Part shown: piece after piece, positions 35,356 through 45,205 of the stretch | Position numbering within the stretch: position 1 is the first letter of the stretch | Layout of the letters: each line of letters begins with the position of its first letter | Assembly: GCA_019652555.1 (NCBI GenBank) | Contig: BPAJ01000001.1 | Span: 460,762-524,761 of the forward strand | Direction: 5' to 3' | Length of the DNA stretch: 64,000 nucleotides | Source: Gammaproteobacteria bacterium | GTDB taxonomy: Bacteria; Pseudomonadota; Gammaproteobacteria; Magnimaribacterales; AG-339-G14 | Program-made: the position numbers and the translations under genes | Notes under the pieces: generated by a model | The model's database searches: none | What the model was told of the DNA's origin: nothing | The model's input: the letters and a program-made list of their open reading frames with translations, nothing else

Positions 35356-35426
35356 TTGAAGCCTTTCGATGAGGATTATATTAAAAATATCTCTTTAATA
35401 GGATAAAAGTTCACATAATTTAAATA

Positions 35427-37608
35427 ATGAGCACTTTAAAGATAGGAAAATATTTGCTTATCCCATTTGCAATATTTATATCTGCAATACCAGTAATTGA
35501 TCCATTTAATGTATTTACGAGTCTTAGAAATTCTGCATTCGATACATTTCAAATCATCTCGCCAAGACAATCTCAGACAAAAGATAATATTTTAATACTA
35601 GATATTGATGAAAAATCATTATCTGAAATTGGTCAGTGGCCTTGGTCAAGATCAGTTTTATCTGAATTGGTTGACCAAACTAATCTATCAGCTGCTTTGG
35701 CATTTGATATTGTTTTCGCTGAGGCTGATAGAACTGGATCTAAAGAATTAATGAATCTATATAAAAAATAATGACTTCGTTAAAAGCCTCAAAGGACTTC
35801 AGATAACGATGACTTATTTGCCAATTCAATAAAAGATCATGGAACTGTAGTTCTTGGAGCGATACCAAGTAATTCTTTTAAAAAATAATTTTCAGATGCG
35901 TTTTGGTTTAATTCAACAAGGCGATGATCCAAAAAAATTTCTCAGAGAGTACAAAGGTATACAGACCAATTTAAAAATCCTTAATTCCTCATCAGCAGGA
36001 ATTGGTAGCATGAGTATTGGCAATAACGATTCAATAATTAGAAAGCTTCCATTATTTGAAAATATAAATGGTTCCTTGGTTCCATCTCTTAGTCTCGAAT
36101 TATTGAGAGTAGCAATAGGAGCATCGACTTATCAAATAAAATCTTCAAATGCATCTGGAGAAACTGCCTTTGGAGAAGAAACTGGGATAAATCACGTAAA
36201 ATTAGGTAATTTAATTATTCCAACTAATCCTGATGGAAGTGTATGGATACATTATCCTGAAGTGTCAGTAGATTCCATTTCTGTTTCGGACATAATTAAG
36301 CAAAAATATCCTAAGGATTTTTTTAAAGATAAGATTCTTATTGTTGGAACAAGTGCTCCTGGGCTATTCGATTTGAGATCAACGCCGCTAAAAAATAATG
36401 TTCCTGGAGTTAAAATTATTGCTGATTTAACTGATCAAATTCTTTCAGGTAGTTTCTTGCAAAGACCAGATTGGATCTTCGGTCTTGAATTATTTACGGG
36501 TTTTACCCTAGCAATATTAATCACTATTTTTATCCAATTTTTAGGACCTATAGGAGGATTGTCTGTCTTTTTAATAGGTAATGGAATTTCTATCTTCGGA
36601 AGCTTTTATATTTTTGAAAATTATTTATTTTTAATTGATCCTATTTCACCTCTAGTAATTTGTTTAATTTCTTACCTAGTAATTACTTTCTTTAATTTTT
36701 TATTTACAGAACTAGAAAGAAGAAAGGTAAGAAATGCTTTTTCTCAGTATATGTCACCTGTCATGGTCGAGAAGCTAGCTCAATCAAACAAATCCTTAAA
36801 GCTTGGTGGAGAAAGAAGAGAAATGACTTTTTTATTCTCTGACATAAGAGGATTTACAGCAATTTCAGAAAAATATAAAGACGATCCTGAATCGCTCACA
36901 GTTTTAATCAATTCTATATTAACGGTTCTTTCAGATGAGGTTTTAGATCAAGATGGCACGATAGACAAATACATGGGAGATTGCATCATGGCCTTTTGGA
37001 ATGCTCCCTCAGAAGATCCTTTTCATAGAGAAAAATCAATAGAAGCGGCTTTTAAAATGAGTGAAGCTTTAAATAAACTCAACGAAAACCTTGATAGAAA
37101 AGGAGAAAATAAACTCTCAATTGGAATCGGTATCAACTCGGGAGAATGTATTGTTGGAAATATGGGATCAGAAAAAAGATTTGACTATACTGTTTTAGGA
37201 GATGCAGTGAATCTTGCTTCAAGGTTAGAAGGACAATCAGGCAACTATGGCATGCAAATTATTTTAGGAGAAGAAACAATAAAGAAAATTTCAAAAGATG
37301 CATATTTGCAATTTGAACTTGATTTAATTTCTGTGAAAGGAAAATCTGAGCCTACATCAATATTTACAGTTTTCGATTCATGGAATGCCGAAGTTGCTTA
37401 TGAGGTGTTTTACGAAGAACACATGGATTTTTTAAAAAATTATAGAAGTAAAAATTGGGATAAAGCCAAACAACATATAGATAAATATAGGTTATCAATA
37501 CCAGAATTTACTTTATACTACACCCTATTTTTGAATAGGATAGATGAGTTGTCTAAACAATCCTTACCTGAAGATTGGTCAGGAATTTTTGCTGCTGAAA
37601 CTAAATAA
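35427..37608 (+). CDS. CHASE2-domain class III adenylate/guanylate cyclase, frameshift near 35770-35850
   Basis: CHASE2: ILILDIDEKSLSEIGQWPWSRSVLSELVDQ...AALAFDIVFAEAD; TM cluster; cyclase GGERREMTFLFSDIRGFTAISEKY, IDKYMGDCIMAFWNAP, DYTVLGDAVNLASRLE. Confidence 0.92.
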
Positions 37609-38335
37609 GTTTTGGCTTCTATTCATTTTCTTAATAACACCAATTATTTTTTCAGAATCAATTGTAAATATTGAAGATCTCAGAAGAGATGGCGAAGAAG
37701 GTTTTTTTGCAAATTTATCAGGGTCTTATAGTTTTTCTAGGGGAAACAGAAATAGAGACAGTTTCTCCATTCAAACTTCTTTAGATTACAACAAAAATGA
37801 TTTGGAAACTTTTTTTGTTTTTAAACGAGCACAAAAGAAAATTAATAATAATAATTACGATTCAGCAACATTAAGTCACCTGAGACTTAACTTTTTATTT
37901 GAAGAAAATCCCAGTCTAGAAGTTTTTTTACAATACTCAAAAAACCCTTTTAGAAAATTTAATAAAAGAGAGTTATTTGGCTTGGGTTCAAGATTTGTTG
38001 TTAAAGATAACTTAAGAGCTGGTTTAGGAATTATGCATGAGGATGAGGAGGATCTTTTATTATTATCGGAGAATACTTTAAGAATTTCATCTTATGTTCA
38101 TAATGAATTTATCATAGCAGAAAATATTTCTTTTGATTTGTCAGCCTTCTTTCAACCTGCTTTAGATTCGTTTAGCGATTATAAAGCTACCATTATTGGT
38201 CAATTTGATTTCCAAGTTAATGATGGCTTTAAAATTTCACTTCAATACAATACTTTTTATGATTCTCGTCCTCCATCCACTGCAGTTAAAAAAGAAGAAG
38301 GATTAGCAACGGTTTTTTCGTATAATTTTAATTAA
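37589..38335 (+). CDS. Outer-membrane beta-barrel protein (DUF481/YdiY-like)
   Basis: Signal peptide LLLKLNKFWLLFIFLITPIIFSES; alternating beta-strand pattern (ANLSGSYSFSRGNRNRDSFSIQTSLDYNKNDLETFFVFKRAQ ... FQVNDGFKISLQYNTFYDSRPP). Start codon uncertain; overlaps the cyclase end. Confidence 0.6.
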   Translation: MLLKLNKFWLLFIFLITPIIFSESIVNIEDLRRDGEEGFFANLSGSYSFSRGNRNRDSFSIQTSLDYNKNDLETFFVFKRAQKKINNNNYDSATLSHLRLNFLFEENPSLEVFLQYSKNPFRKFNKRELFGLGSRFVVKDNLRAGLGIMHEDEEDLLLLSENTLRISSYVHNEFIIAENISFDLSAFFQPALDSFSDYKATIIGQFDFQVNDGFKISLQYNTFYDSRPPSTAVKKEEGLATVFSYNFN

Positions 38336-38340
38336 TTGTC

Positions 38341-39438
38341 ATGCAAGGTTTTTTTAATTTAGTTTTAGAAGTTTGGAATCAAGACTTTTTAGGTATTTCT
38401 ATTGGTAATGTAGTTATATCTCTCACGATTGTGATTTTTTCCATAATTCTTAGGGCTTTACTAATATCTAGAGTTTTCAAGTTTTTAGAAAAGGTTGTCA
38501 AAGAAACTGAGACAGAAGCAGATGATATTTTACTAGAAACACTTGAAAAGCCTCTTGGAAACGTTCCTCTTGCATTAGGTGTATATTTAATAATCGAGCT
38601 TTTACCTTTGTCTGGAATAGCAGACATTTTTCTTACAAATATTGTTAAGGCTTTAATTGCTTATACAATTTTTAGCGTACTGACAAAAGCTGTTGGTCCT
38701 ATCTTTGAATTACTAGCAGTTAAATCATGGGTTACCGCAGCTCTGTCAATGTGGCTCGAAAGATTCACTAGAGTATTAATATGGATTTTAGCAATAGCAA
38801 TAATTTTAGATATATTTGGAGTCCAAATTGGTCCAATAATTGCCGGACTAGGTTTATTTTCTGTTGCAGTTGCTTTAGGTGCACAAGATTTATTTAAAAA
38901 TCTTATTTCCGGAATATTAATTATTGCCGAAAATAGATTTCAGCCTGGTGATCGAATTGAGGTTGATGGCAAACTTCATGGAATTGTCGAAACAATTGGA
39001 TTTAGATCTACAATGATTCGACTTTTTAATACATCTCCCATGATAATTCCCAATAAAGATTTATCTGATGTAAACGTTATCAATCATGGAGAGCTTAAAT
39101 ATAGAAGAATAAAATGGGAAATTAACCTACTTTATTCCACTTCAATAGATCAACTCAAAACTATTTGCGATCAAATAACAGATTTCGTTAATAACGATAA
39201 AGAGGGATTTGCTGTCAATCCAGGACAAAACTCCTTCGCCAAAGCAGTTGAATTTGGAGCAAGTTCTATAGACGTTGAAATACTTTGTTATTCTGCAGAA
39301 AAAGACTATTCCAATTACACAGATTTAAAACAAAGACTTGTTCACAGAATTATGGAAATTGTCAGAGACAATGGATCTGATTTTGCATTCCCGTCAAGAT
39401 CAGTTTATGTTGAATCAAGCCATGAAATTGAAGAATGA
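38341..39438 (+). CDS. MscS family mechanosensitive ion channel
   Basis: GLGLFSVAVALGAQDLFKNLISGILIIAENRFQPGDRIEVDGKLHGIVETIGFRSTMIRLFNTSPMIIPNKDL. Confidence 0.92.
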   Translation: MQGFFNLVLEVWNQDFLGISIGNVVISLTIVIFSIILRALLISRVFKFLEKVVKETETEADDILLETLEKPLGNVPLALGVYLIIELLPLSGIADIFLTNIVKALIAYTIFSVLTKAVGPIFELLAVKSWVTAALSMWLERFTRVLIWILAIAIILDIFGVQIGPIIAGLGLFSVAVALGAQDLFKNLISGILIIAENRFQPGDRIEVDGKLHGIVETIGFRSTMIRLFNTSPMIIPNKDLSDVNVINHGELKYRRIKWEINLLYSTSIDQLKTICDQITDFVNNDKEGFAVNPGQNSFAKAVEFGASSIDVEILCYSAEKDYSNYTDLKQRLVHRIMEIVRDNGSDFAFPSRSVYVESSHEIEE

Positions 39439-39469
39439 GGTCATCCAGTTCTATTTGATGCGCTAGTCT

Positions 39470-40469
39470 TCAAGTCTTCAAAAGTGAGGGATACTCTTCA
39501 ATCAATTCATTAAGAGAATCTTTTGAAAGCTTTAAAAGTTTTGCCTCCTCAACAACAGAAATTGTGGCATTTCTTTTCTCTTCACTAACCAATCCAGTTT
39601 CTCCAAAATATTCTCCTGATCCAAGAATTACCGAATTTTCTATTTCAACCTCCACACTTCCAAATTCAATAATATATAAGGCATCAGCTATATCTCCTTT
39701 ATTAAAAACTGTTTTCTTTGAAGGTAAGACTAAAGGTTCTAATTTAGAGTTAATTTTAGTGATTGCTCCAATTGGTAATCTTGAAAAAAGACTGATTTCA
39801 GAAATTGCTTCTAATGAAACTAAAAAATTTCGTTTCTGAATTTCCTCGTAATAAGCAGAAGCAAGAATTGCAGCAGGTAACGCAAACATTGCAATTCCTA
39901 AAAACATAGCGAAACTAGAAATCAATTTTCCTAGATCTGATACAGGAGTTACATCTCCATATCCAACTGTTGTCAAAGTAGCAATGCCGTACCACATCGA
40001 CTTGAGAATACTTCCAAAAACCTCGGGTTGCAGATCTTTTTCTAAGAAATGAATAATTACAGAAAAAATTAATAACAATGAAAATACAACTAATTGAGTT
40101 CCCAAAATTGAAAGTCTTTGCTTCCAAATAGTTCTTAATAATGTGTTTGTTGGTAGCAAAACTCTCAAATTACTGAAAATTGAGTAAGCTCTAAAAATTC
40201 TAAAGATTCTTAAATCGAATGTATTTATAAAAAAAGTAATTTATCAAAACTATTAAATCTATGACTAGCAAAAAAGAAAAACGCTTTTCATTTAAGATTC
40301 TCAAGAAAATTTCAATTGAAAAAAAACAAAATGATAGAAATATAAAACTGTGAGATAAAAAAAGATAATTTTCAGATATGCTATAACTTGATATAAAGAT
40401 TTGATGCAAAACATTAAGGATAATCAAATATCCAATGAAATTATCAAAATATCTTTTAAAAAAAGTCAT
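39470..40469 (-). CDS. Six-TM potassium channel with C-terminal cyclic nucleotide-binding domain, one frameshift
   Basis: Pore MWYGIATLTTVGYGDVTPVSDLGKLIS; S4-like RIFRAYSIFSNLRVLL; CNBD PSKKTVFNKGDIADALYIIEFGSVEVE...GSGEYFGETGLVSEEKRNATISV. Confidence 0.9.
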
Positions 40470-40543
40470 GATTGGGATTGATTCTATTAGAAAATTTAAA
40501 TAGAGTGAAATTAATAAATTAAATTTATATAAGGGAGAAAATT

Positions 40544-40858
40544 TTGTTTGAAATATATAAAGATAAATCTGGAAAATTTAGATTCAGGCTTAAAGCTAAA
40601 AATGGAGAAATAATTTGCTCTAGTCAAGGATATACCTCTAAAAGTTCCTGTAAAAGGGGAGCTTTTTCTCTAATTTTAAATGCAAAGAAGATTAAGTCTT
40701 TTAGGGTATTCAAAAATAGAGCGGGGAAAAGTTTTTTTAATGTTGTGGCTGGTAATAATAAAGTAATTGCTACAAGTCAGGCTTATAAAACTGAAAATTC
40801 ACTAAAAAAGGGAATTGAAAGCGTTAGAAAAAACGCAACAAAAAAAAATCTTTCTTAG
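40544..40858 (+). CDS. YegP/DUF1508 family protein (TTG start)
   Basis: Duplicated motif FEIYKDKSGKFRFRLKAKNGEIICSSQGYTSKSSCKRG / FRVFKNRAGKSFFNVVAGNNKVIATSQAYKTENSLKKGIESV; SD-like AAGGGAGA upstream. Confidence 0.82.
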   Translation: MFEIYKDKSGKFRFRLKAKNGEIICSSQGYTSKSSCKRGAFSLILNAKKIKSFRVFKNRAGKSFFNVVAGNNKVIATSQAYKTENSLKKGIESVRKNATKKNLS

Positions 40859-40859
40859 T

Positions 40860-42626
40860 TTAAGACCAAAAAATAATAATTAGGGGAATACTTATAATTA
40901 CTATAAGTATTTCTAATGGTAGTCCTACTTTCCAATAATCCCCAAATTTATAATTTCCAGGAGCCATAACAAGAGTATTGCATTGATGTCCTATTGGAGA
41001 AAGAAACGCACAACTTGCTCCGATGGCAACAGTCATTAAAAAAGGTTCTATAGGCTGACCTATTTTTTCTGCAAGAGAAATTGCAAGAGGGGCCATTATT
41101 ACCGCTGTTGCTGCATTATTAATAATATCTGAGAGAAACATTGTTATGACCATAATGATTACTAGCATCCAAACATAATCCAACACTGACGATAGGCTTG
41201 CTAAATAGCCAGAAAATGAATCGGTGATACCATAATTTACAAGGGTATTACCAATAGGAATCATAGCAGCTAATAAGATAACAACTGGCCAATCTATATG
41301 TCTGTAAACGCTCTCCCCAGTGAGTAACTTTGAACTAACAAAAGCAATTACACATATAAGAAAAGCAATGACTATAGAAACATAATTAAAAATAACTAGC
41401 GCTAAGCAAGAAAAAAATAAAAAGAATGCTAATAAAACCTTATTTGGGCTTCTGATAATATCAAACTCTCTTTGCCACAATGGCATAAGACCAGCTAATT
41501 CTAATTTATCAGAAATATTTCTTTTTTCTCCTCTATTTGCAATTAAAAGTACATCTCCAACTTTAAAAATTTCATTGGATAATCTAAATCTAAATTTTAG
41601 ACCCCTTCTCCATAGACCAATCAATGACAATTCTCCACCAATAAGTCTTTTAAAATATTGATATTTTCTTCCAATTAATCTTGATTTAGGAACGATAATG
41701 GCTTCAATACCACCTAAATTTTCAATGGAAGTTAAATCATTTTCTGAATCAATATCCAATCCAAATTCCTGTTGAATGTCTGCAACTGAATCTGGATTAA
41801 TTTTCATTATCAGGATTTGTCCTTCAAATAATTTTTGATTACCATGAATCTCAATTTTTTTTCCTTCTTCATTTATTTGCCCCATCAAAGCAGTATCAGT
41901 GTCTAGTTCATCTCTAAAATCTTTTGCTCGCCTATCGATGAGATTGCTGTTTTCTGTAATTACCATTTCGACTAAATAGTCATCTAATTCAATGAGAGGA
42001 TTATTTTCAGAATTATTAGATCTTAATTTAATAAATTTCCACCCTATTAAACTGATAAACAAAATGCCAAGAATACTTACTGGTAAGCCTGCTAGTGAGA
42101 AATCAAAAAAAGCAAAGTCTTGATCCGAAGATTCATTTCTGAATTCAGAAATTATTATATTAGGTGGAGTTCCAATTTTAGTATTCATACCTCCTAAAAT
42201 AGACGCAAAGGAAAGAGGAATTAAAAATTTTGAAGCATTCCAATTCATTTTCTGACAAATACCTAATGTTATAGGTAAAAGCATTGCCATTGCTCCTATG
42301 TTGTTCATAAAAGATGAAAGTAATGCCGCAATGAAAGTGATTGAGATTAAAAATTGAATTTCTGAATTAGCAAAAGTTTGTAATTTTCTTCCTAATATAG
42401 AAATGAATCCTGATTTTTCTAATCCTTTACTAATAAGTAGAACTAAAGCAACAGTTATGACTGCAGGATGGGAAAATCCTGAAAAAGCTTTATCAGGTTC
42501 TATATAACCTAATAAAACGAATAGAGCTAATATCCCTAGAGAAACAGCATCATATCTCCACCTACCCCAAACAAATAGACCTACCATTAGAGTCAACAGA
42601 CCCAAAATTATTAATTGATCGAACAT
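40860..42626 (-). CDS. SLC13 family permease with TrkA-C-like domains
   Basis: MNNIGAMAMLLPITLGICQKMN, GGMNTKIGTPPNIIISEF, NNAATAVIMAPLAISLAEKIG; central soluble RCK-C-like repeats. Confidence 0.87.
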   Translation of the reverse strand: MFDQLIILGLLTLMVGLFVWGRWRYDAVSLGILALFVLLGYIEPDKAFSGFSHPAVITVALVLLISKGLEKSGFISILGRKLQTFANSEIQFLISITFIAALLSSFMNNIGAMAMLLPITLGICQKMNWNASKFLIPLSFASILGGMNTKIGTPPNIIISEFRNESSDQDFAFFDFSLAGLPVSILGILFISLIGWKFIKLRSNNSENNPLIELDDYLVEMVITENSNLIDRRAKDFRDELDTDTALMGQINEEGKKIEIHGNQKLFEGQILIMKINPDSVADIQQEFGLDIDSENDLTSIENLGGIEAIIVPKSRLIGRKYQYFKRLIGGELSLIGLWRRGLKFRFRLSNEIFKVGDVLLIANRGEKRNISDKLELAGLMPLWQREFDIIRSPNKVLLAFFLFFSCLALVIFNYVSIVIAFLICVIAFVSSKLLTGESVYRHIDWPVVILLAAMIPIGNTLVNYGITDSFSGYLASLSSVLDYVWMLVIIMVITMFLSDIINNAATAVIMAPLAISLAEKIGQPIEPFLMTVAIGASCAFLSPIGHQCNTLVMAPGNYKFGDYWKVGLPLEILIVIISIPLIIIFWS

Positions 42627-43471
42627 TATTTAAAAAAGAACGGAATAAGAGCTGGGGTTTTATTCATATATTCTTCATAGTCTGGTCTTTTTTCAAGACT
42701 TCTATTATCCATCATAGGAATTGAGGCAAATACAAACATTGCTAACATTGATAGAGGACAAATTATTAACCAAAAATTTTCAAGAGATTGAGATAAGGAG
42801 AAACCAAATAATCCAAACCAAAATAAAATTTCTCCTAAATAATTTGGATGTCGGCTGTATTTCCACAACCCTTTGTTCATAGTGACAAAATTATTATTAG
42901 GATTTGATTTAAATTTATGCATTTGTTCATCAGAAACATGTTCAAGTAAAACCGCTGAAATTGTGAATACGCAAAAGAACCAATCGATAATATTCACAGG
43001 TTCATTATTTATTGTTATTGCAAAATAGAGAGGAAAAAGACAAAGATTTACTATCAAAGTTGGAAATAGATGAATTCCAAAAAAATTTATAAACCATTTA
43101 AAATTGCCAAACGTTTGATAAAGGTTTATGTATCTAAAATCTTCTTTTTCTAACCCAGGCCAGGTTTTCAACCAGTTCCATGTCAATCTTATTACGTAGT
43201 AAGTGATTGGAATGCCTATCAGTAGAGAGCGTAATAATGATGAGTCATCTATCTCAGGATATAAAACTAAATATAAAAATATTGGAAAAGGTATGACTGA
43301 CCAAAAAGGATCGTAAAGGCTTGAGCACTTATAAATTACACTAAATATATAAATTACAATCGTTGCGATAACATGAGCAAACAAAATATTAAGCCACAAG
43401 TGACCTAAACTAAAAACTCTAATGATAAGAATCCAGCTAGAATAGAAAAAAATAGGAAACAAAACAAACAA
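42626..43471 (-). CDS. DUF1295/steroid 5-alpha-reductase-like membrane protein
   Basis: SRHPNYLGEILFWFGLFGFSLSQ and DPFWSVIPF; multi-TM. Confidence 0.8.
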   Translation of the reverse strand: MFVLFPIFFYSSWILIIRVFSLGHLWLNILFAHVIATIVIYIFSVIYKCSSLYDPFWSVIPFPIFLYLVLYPEIDDSSLLRSLLIGIPITYYVIRLTWNWLKTWPGLEKEDFRYINLYQTFGNFKWFINFFGIHLFPTLIVNLCLFPLYFAITINNEPVNIIDWFFCVFTISAVLLEHVSDEQMHKFKSNPNNNFVTMNKGLWKYSRHPNYLGEILFWFGLFGFSLSQSLENFWLIICPLSMLAMFVFASIPMMDNRSLEKRPDYEEYMNKTPALIPFFFK

Positions 43472-43494
43472 TTAAACTTTTTGCGTACATTAAA

Positions 43495-44868
43495 TTATTT
43501 CTTAGGTGTAAATGATACTGGCAAGGCTTGAATTGCGTTCACAAAATTATTAGGAGTATAAATAATATCTCCGCTTTGCATCATATCGGGAAATCTTTCA
43601 AAAATTTTCTCATAGACTACTTCAAGCTGCATATTTGCTGTATGTTTTCCAAGACACAAATGCCTCCCGTAACCGAAAGATAGATGTTTCTTTGCATTTT
43701 CTCTCCTAATGTCATATTTATCTGGATTTGCAAAAACTTCAGGATCTCTGTTTGCTGCACCATACCACAAAGAGACTTTTTCATTTGGTCCTATTTTTTG
43801 ATCTCCTATTTGAGTTTCTGCCTTAGTTGTTCGTCTCATGTAAGTAACTGGATTTGCAACTCTAATAGATTCATGAACCATATTTGTAATTAGAGATCGA
43901 TCATTCAGTACTAACTCTTTTTGATCAGGATTTTGAGAAAGTAAATGCATTGTGCCACTAATAGAATTTCTAGTCGTATCATTTCCAGCAAATATGATTA
44001 AAAGCCAAGAGCCATCTAAATATTCATTAGGAAGTTTTTCGCCCTCAATTTCGATATTTGCTATGACAGATAATAAGTCCTCTTTAGGATTTTTTCTTCG
44101 CTCTTCAAGAATATGTCTGCCATAAGAAAACATTTCTTCCACCATATTAGTGAACATTTCTATTAGAGCTGGATCTGCTGAACCACTGCTTTGTTCTTCA
44201 TTTACATCTAATTTGTTTTGTTCAGCAAGTTGAGTTGCAGCAATTAATTGAGCCATTTCTAATAGTTTCATCCATTCAATAATTTTAGGCCTGTCTTCTT
44301 TAGGAACGCCTAACATCTCACAAAGAGTAAACATTGGTAATTCTGCCGAAACTGACTCTACTAGGTTACACTCGCCTAAGGGAGCAATGGCATCTAACAA
44401 CTGATCTACCTTAATAGCTACTTTTTTCCTTAAAGCGCTTACATATTTAGGATTAAAAAAAGCCATATGGGGATTTCTCATATTTAAGTGCAATAACCCA
44501 TCTAAACTCAACATATGATCCATTGTTGATCTATACAGTGGTGAATCATCTAAAGCAGTAAAACCATGAGTTAAAGATGTTCCCCCTGCTAATTGAGATG
44601 AAAATATCTCCTGATTTTTAGATACAAATTCTATATCTTTATATTTCGTAAGGACCCAAAATCCAGGTTCCGAATCTTCAGGACCTGTTTCATGAAAATA
44701 TACTGGAGCCTTTTCTCTAAGTTCAGCAAATTTGTCGTAAGGTTGTCCATTTGTAAAAAGAAATAGATCAGTTAAATCAAAATCTCTTTTAAATGAATAA
44801 ACTTCTTCAAATTTTGGAGCATTTATTTTTACGTAAGGTTGCGAATCGCTGTTTAACTTTAATGGCAT
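43495..44868 (-). CDS. Cytochrome P450
   Basis: I-helix IIFAGNDTTRNSISG, ExxR (ESIR), heme-binding FGYGRHLCLGKH. Confidence 0.93.
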   Translation of the reverse strand: MPLKLNSDSQPYVKINAPKFEEVYSFKRDFDLTDLFLFTNGQPYDKFAELREKAPVYFHETGPEDSEPGFWVLTKYKDIEFVSKNQEIFSSQLAGGTSLTHGFTALDDSPLYRSTMDHMLSLDGLLHLNMRNPHMAFFNPKYVSALRKKVAIKVDQLLDAIAPLGECNLVESVSAELPMFTLCEMLGVPKEDRPKIIEWMKLLEMAQLIAATQLAEQNKLDVNEEQSSGSADPALIEMFTNMVEEMFSYGRHILEERRKNPKEDLLSVIANIEIEGEKLPNEYLDGSWLLIIFAGNDTTRNSISGTMHLLSQNPDQKELVLNDRSLITNMVHESIRVANPVTYMRRTTKAETQIGDQKIGPNEKVSLWYGAANRDPEVFANPDKYDIRRENAKKHLSFGYGRHLCLGKHTANMQLEVVYEKIFERFPDMMQSGDIIYTPNNFVNAIQALPVSFTPKK

Positions 44869-44897
44869 ATTACTATTTTACTTAATTTATTTGAAAA

Positions 44898-44974
44898 TGG
44901 CGCGCCCGGAAGGATTCGAACCTCCGACACCCTAGTTCGTAGCCAGGTGCTCTATCCAACTGAGCTACGGGCGC
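44898..44974 (-). tRNA. tRNA-Arg(ACG)
   Basis: Minus strand GCGCCCGTAGCTCAGTTGGATAGAGCACCTGGCTACGAACTAGGGTGTCGGAGGTTCGAATCCTTCCGGGCGCGCCA; anticodon ACG; CCA encoded. Confidence 0.96.
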
Positions 44975-44977
44975 CCT

Positions 44978-45145
44978 TTAATTATCATTGATGACCTTTT
45001 CGTGAATTTCGCCTCTATGAACAGATATAGTTTTTGGTGCATTAATGCCTAATCTTACTTGGCCACCTTTAATATCTAGAACCGTCACTTCAACGTCATT
45101 ACCAATCATTAAAGATTGATCTCTTTTTCGACTTAAAACTAACAA
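44978..45145 (-). CDS. csrA: Carbon storage regulator CsrA (TTG start), missing from the ORF track
   Basis: (M)LVLSRKRDQSLMIGNDVEVTVLDIKGGQVRLGINAPKTISVHRGEIHEKVINDN; AGGGAG SD upstream of TTG. Confidence 0.93.
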   Translation of the reverse strand: MLVLSRKRDQSLMIGNDVEVTVLDIKGGQVRLGINAPKTISVHRGEIHEKVINDN

Positions 45146-45205
45146 TTTTTTCTCCCTTTCTTAAACCTAAGATAACAAATAATCAAATGATGCAAAAGGC
45201 ATAAA

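Noticed and set aside
34025-40469. Pycsar- or CBASS-type anti-phage system (cyclase plus nucleotide-gated membrane effector)
   Set aside because: The cyclase has a CHASE2 sensory domain, the channel is a normal K+ channel, intervening genes are envelope and MscS proteins, and no other defence genes are near. Housekeeping signalling is more likely.
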